Shown here in pieces: positions 63,321 through 64,000 of a stretch of 64,000 nt of DNA (its first letter is position 1; each line of letters opens with the position of its first letter). Under the pieces are notes generated by a model. That model was not told the origin of the DNA, did not search any database, and worked only from the letters and a program-made list of their open reading frames with translations. The DNA lies in the NCBI RefSeq assembly GCF_027460265.1, contig NZ_JAPZBC010000001.1, positions 4,099,501 through 4,163,500 of the forward strand. Direction: 5' to 3'. The translations under genes and the position numbers were made by a program. Source of the DNA: Streptomyces sp. WMMC940 (GTDB lineage Bacteria; Actinomycetota; Actinomycetes; Streptomycetales; Streptomycetaceae).

Positions 63321-64000
63321 TCACCCCAGCTGCCACGGCAGGGGCGACGAGTGGAGCACCGTGAGGCCCGAGACAGCACGGGTCAGTGCCACGTACAGCC
63401 GGCGCAGGCCCGTGCGCTCGTCGGGCTCGGCCGCGACCACGGCCGCGGGGTCGTCGAGGACCACGTAGTCGTACTCGAGACCCTTCGCGAGGGAAGCCGG
63501 CACCAGGGTGAGCCGGACGTCCGGGGTGGTCTGCTCGCCGGGGGCCAGGAAGGGGACACCGGCGTCGGTCAGCGCGTCGGACAGGGCCGGCACCCGGTCG
63601 TCGGCGGCGATCAGACCGGTCGAACCCTCGTGCCGCAGTGCCGACAGACACGCGGCGACCACGTCCCCCGCGCCCTCGGACGGGCGGATCTCCAGCGAGC
63701 CGGGGGACTCACGGACCGACCGGACCTCCGTCAGCCCGGGCGACATGTGCGGAAGCAGCCGGGACGCGTACGCGATCACTTCGCGCGGCACCCGGAAGCC
63801 CGCCGTCAGTTCCTCCACCACCGCGTCGGGCTTGCCCAGATGGGACAGCGCCTCGGACCAACTCGCCGTCGCCCACGGGGTGGTGCCCTGCGCCAGGTCA
63901 CCGAGGACCGTTGCCGAACCCGTCGTGCATCTGCGCCCCACCGCCCGGTACTGCATCGGCGACAGGTCCTGCGCCTCGTCGAGGACCACATGACCGAGCG
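63321..64000 (-). CDS. HelD-like UvrD/Rep-family ATPase, C-terminal part
   Basis: The last about 225 residues of a superfamily-1 helicase-like protein; the N-terminus lies beyond the right edge. LGHVVLDEAQDLSPMQYRAVGRRC is the Walker B/motif II (DEAQ), TTGSATVLGDLAQGTTPWATASW motif III, and GLEYDYVVLDDP with RRLYVALTRAVSGLTVLH motifs V and VI. LSPMQ after DEAQ is typical of HelD, which removes or recycles RNA polymerase. No stop or start within the window interrupts it. Confidence 0.88.
   Translation of the reverse strand, partial: LGHVVLDEAQDLSPMQYRAVGRRCTTGSATVLGDLAQGTTPWATASWSEALSHLGKPDAVVEELTAGFRVPREVIAYASRLLPHMSPGLTEVRSVRESPGSLEIRPSEGAGDVVAACLSALRHEGSTGLIAADDRVPALSDALTDAGVPFLAPGEQTTPDVRLTLVPASLAKGLEYDYVVLDDPAAVVAAEPDERTGLRRLYVALTRAVSGLTVLHSSPLPWQLG

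Overview
The window is chromosomal DNA of very high GC content with strong third-position GC bias. GTG starts, ATGA/GTGA overlaps and the gene set point to a Streptomyces (or a very close actinomycete): mycothiol synthesis (mshA), MsiK, a CdgB-type diguanylate cyclase, PhoU/PhoR/PhoP with a PHO box, DasR-type dre sites, trehalose-6-phosphate genes, a second GroEL and XRE/DUF397 pairs. From memory, gene order follows the conserved S. coelicolor SCO42xx-SCO43xx core region; I could not check this by alignment. There is no phage, insertion sequence, integrase or CRISPR array.

Layout. 1-7.1 kb: partial NlpC/P60 hydrolase, SAM methyltransferase, mshA behind a sigma-R-like promoter, YbjN protein, MFS exporter, gpmA. 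7.3-8.1 kb: three very small ORFs, including a Cys-rich 49-residue peptide. 8.3-11.3 kb: phoU diverging from phoR-phoP across a PHO box. 11.5-18 kb: lipoprotein, carD, ispD-ispF, an F420/PPOX-type protein, cysS, rlmB. 18.2-23.2 kb: DoxX membrane protein, nucleotidyltransferase, small exported protein, msiK with a dre site, tRNA-Thr(TGT). 23.4-29.8 kb: FAD oxidoreductase, pentapeptide protein, M1 peptidase, TerD, ArfB, flavin reductase. 30-37.7 kb: cdgB; carbohydrate-binding membrane protein; a kinase, nagA, ROK kinase and divergent sugar-binding lipoprotein around two dre sites. 38-43.2 kb: DUF3263, otsB, otsA, DUF11 surface protein, GpgS-like glycosyltransferase. 43.3-47.8 kb: SAM-I riboswitch, threonine-synthase-family gene and ThiS/MoaD carrier, cold-shock gene, groEL2 with CIRCE half-sites. 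47.9-54.8 kb: PAS-PAS-PP2C-HATPase phosphatase with an exact PAS duplication, amidohydrolase, HTH gene, XRE/DUF397 set, HemK-like methyltransferase. 54.8-64 kb: murQ-murR, small cytosolic genes, a beta-helix protein, an MFS-HD pair, DUF6479, cutC with a dre-like site, and the 3' part of a HelD-like helicase.

How the genes work together. Amino-sugar use is spread across the window: msiK energises sugar importers; a sugar-binding protein, ROK kinase and nagA handle GlcNAc; murQ-murR recycles MurNAc-6P. Four dre-like sites suggest shared DasR control reaching cutC. The best candidate for a little-described system is the SAM riboswitch followed by a threonine-synthase paralogue overlapping a ThiS/MoaD sulfur carrier: the layout suggests homocysteine/methionine synthesis from O-phosphohomoserine rather than threonine synthesis. 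Other notable points are the exact 363-bp PAS duplication, the duplicated DUF397 motif, a three-half-site CIRCE array, a Tyr/Gly/Asp insert inside the CdgB GGDEF domain, and the Cys-rich mini-protein.
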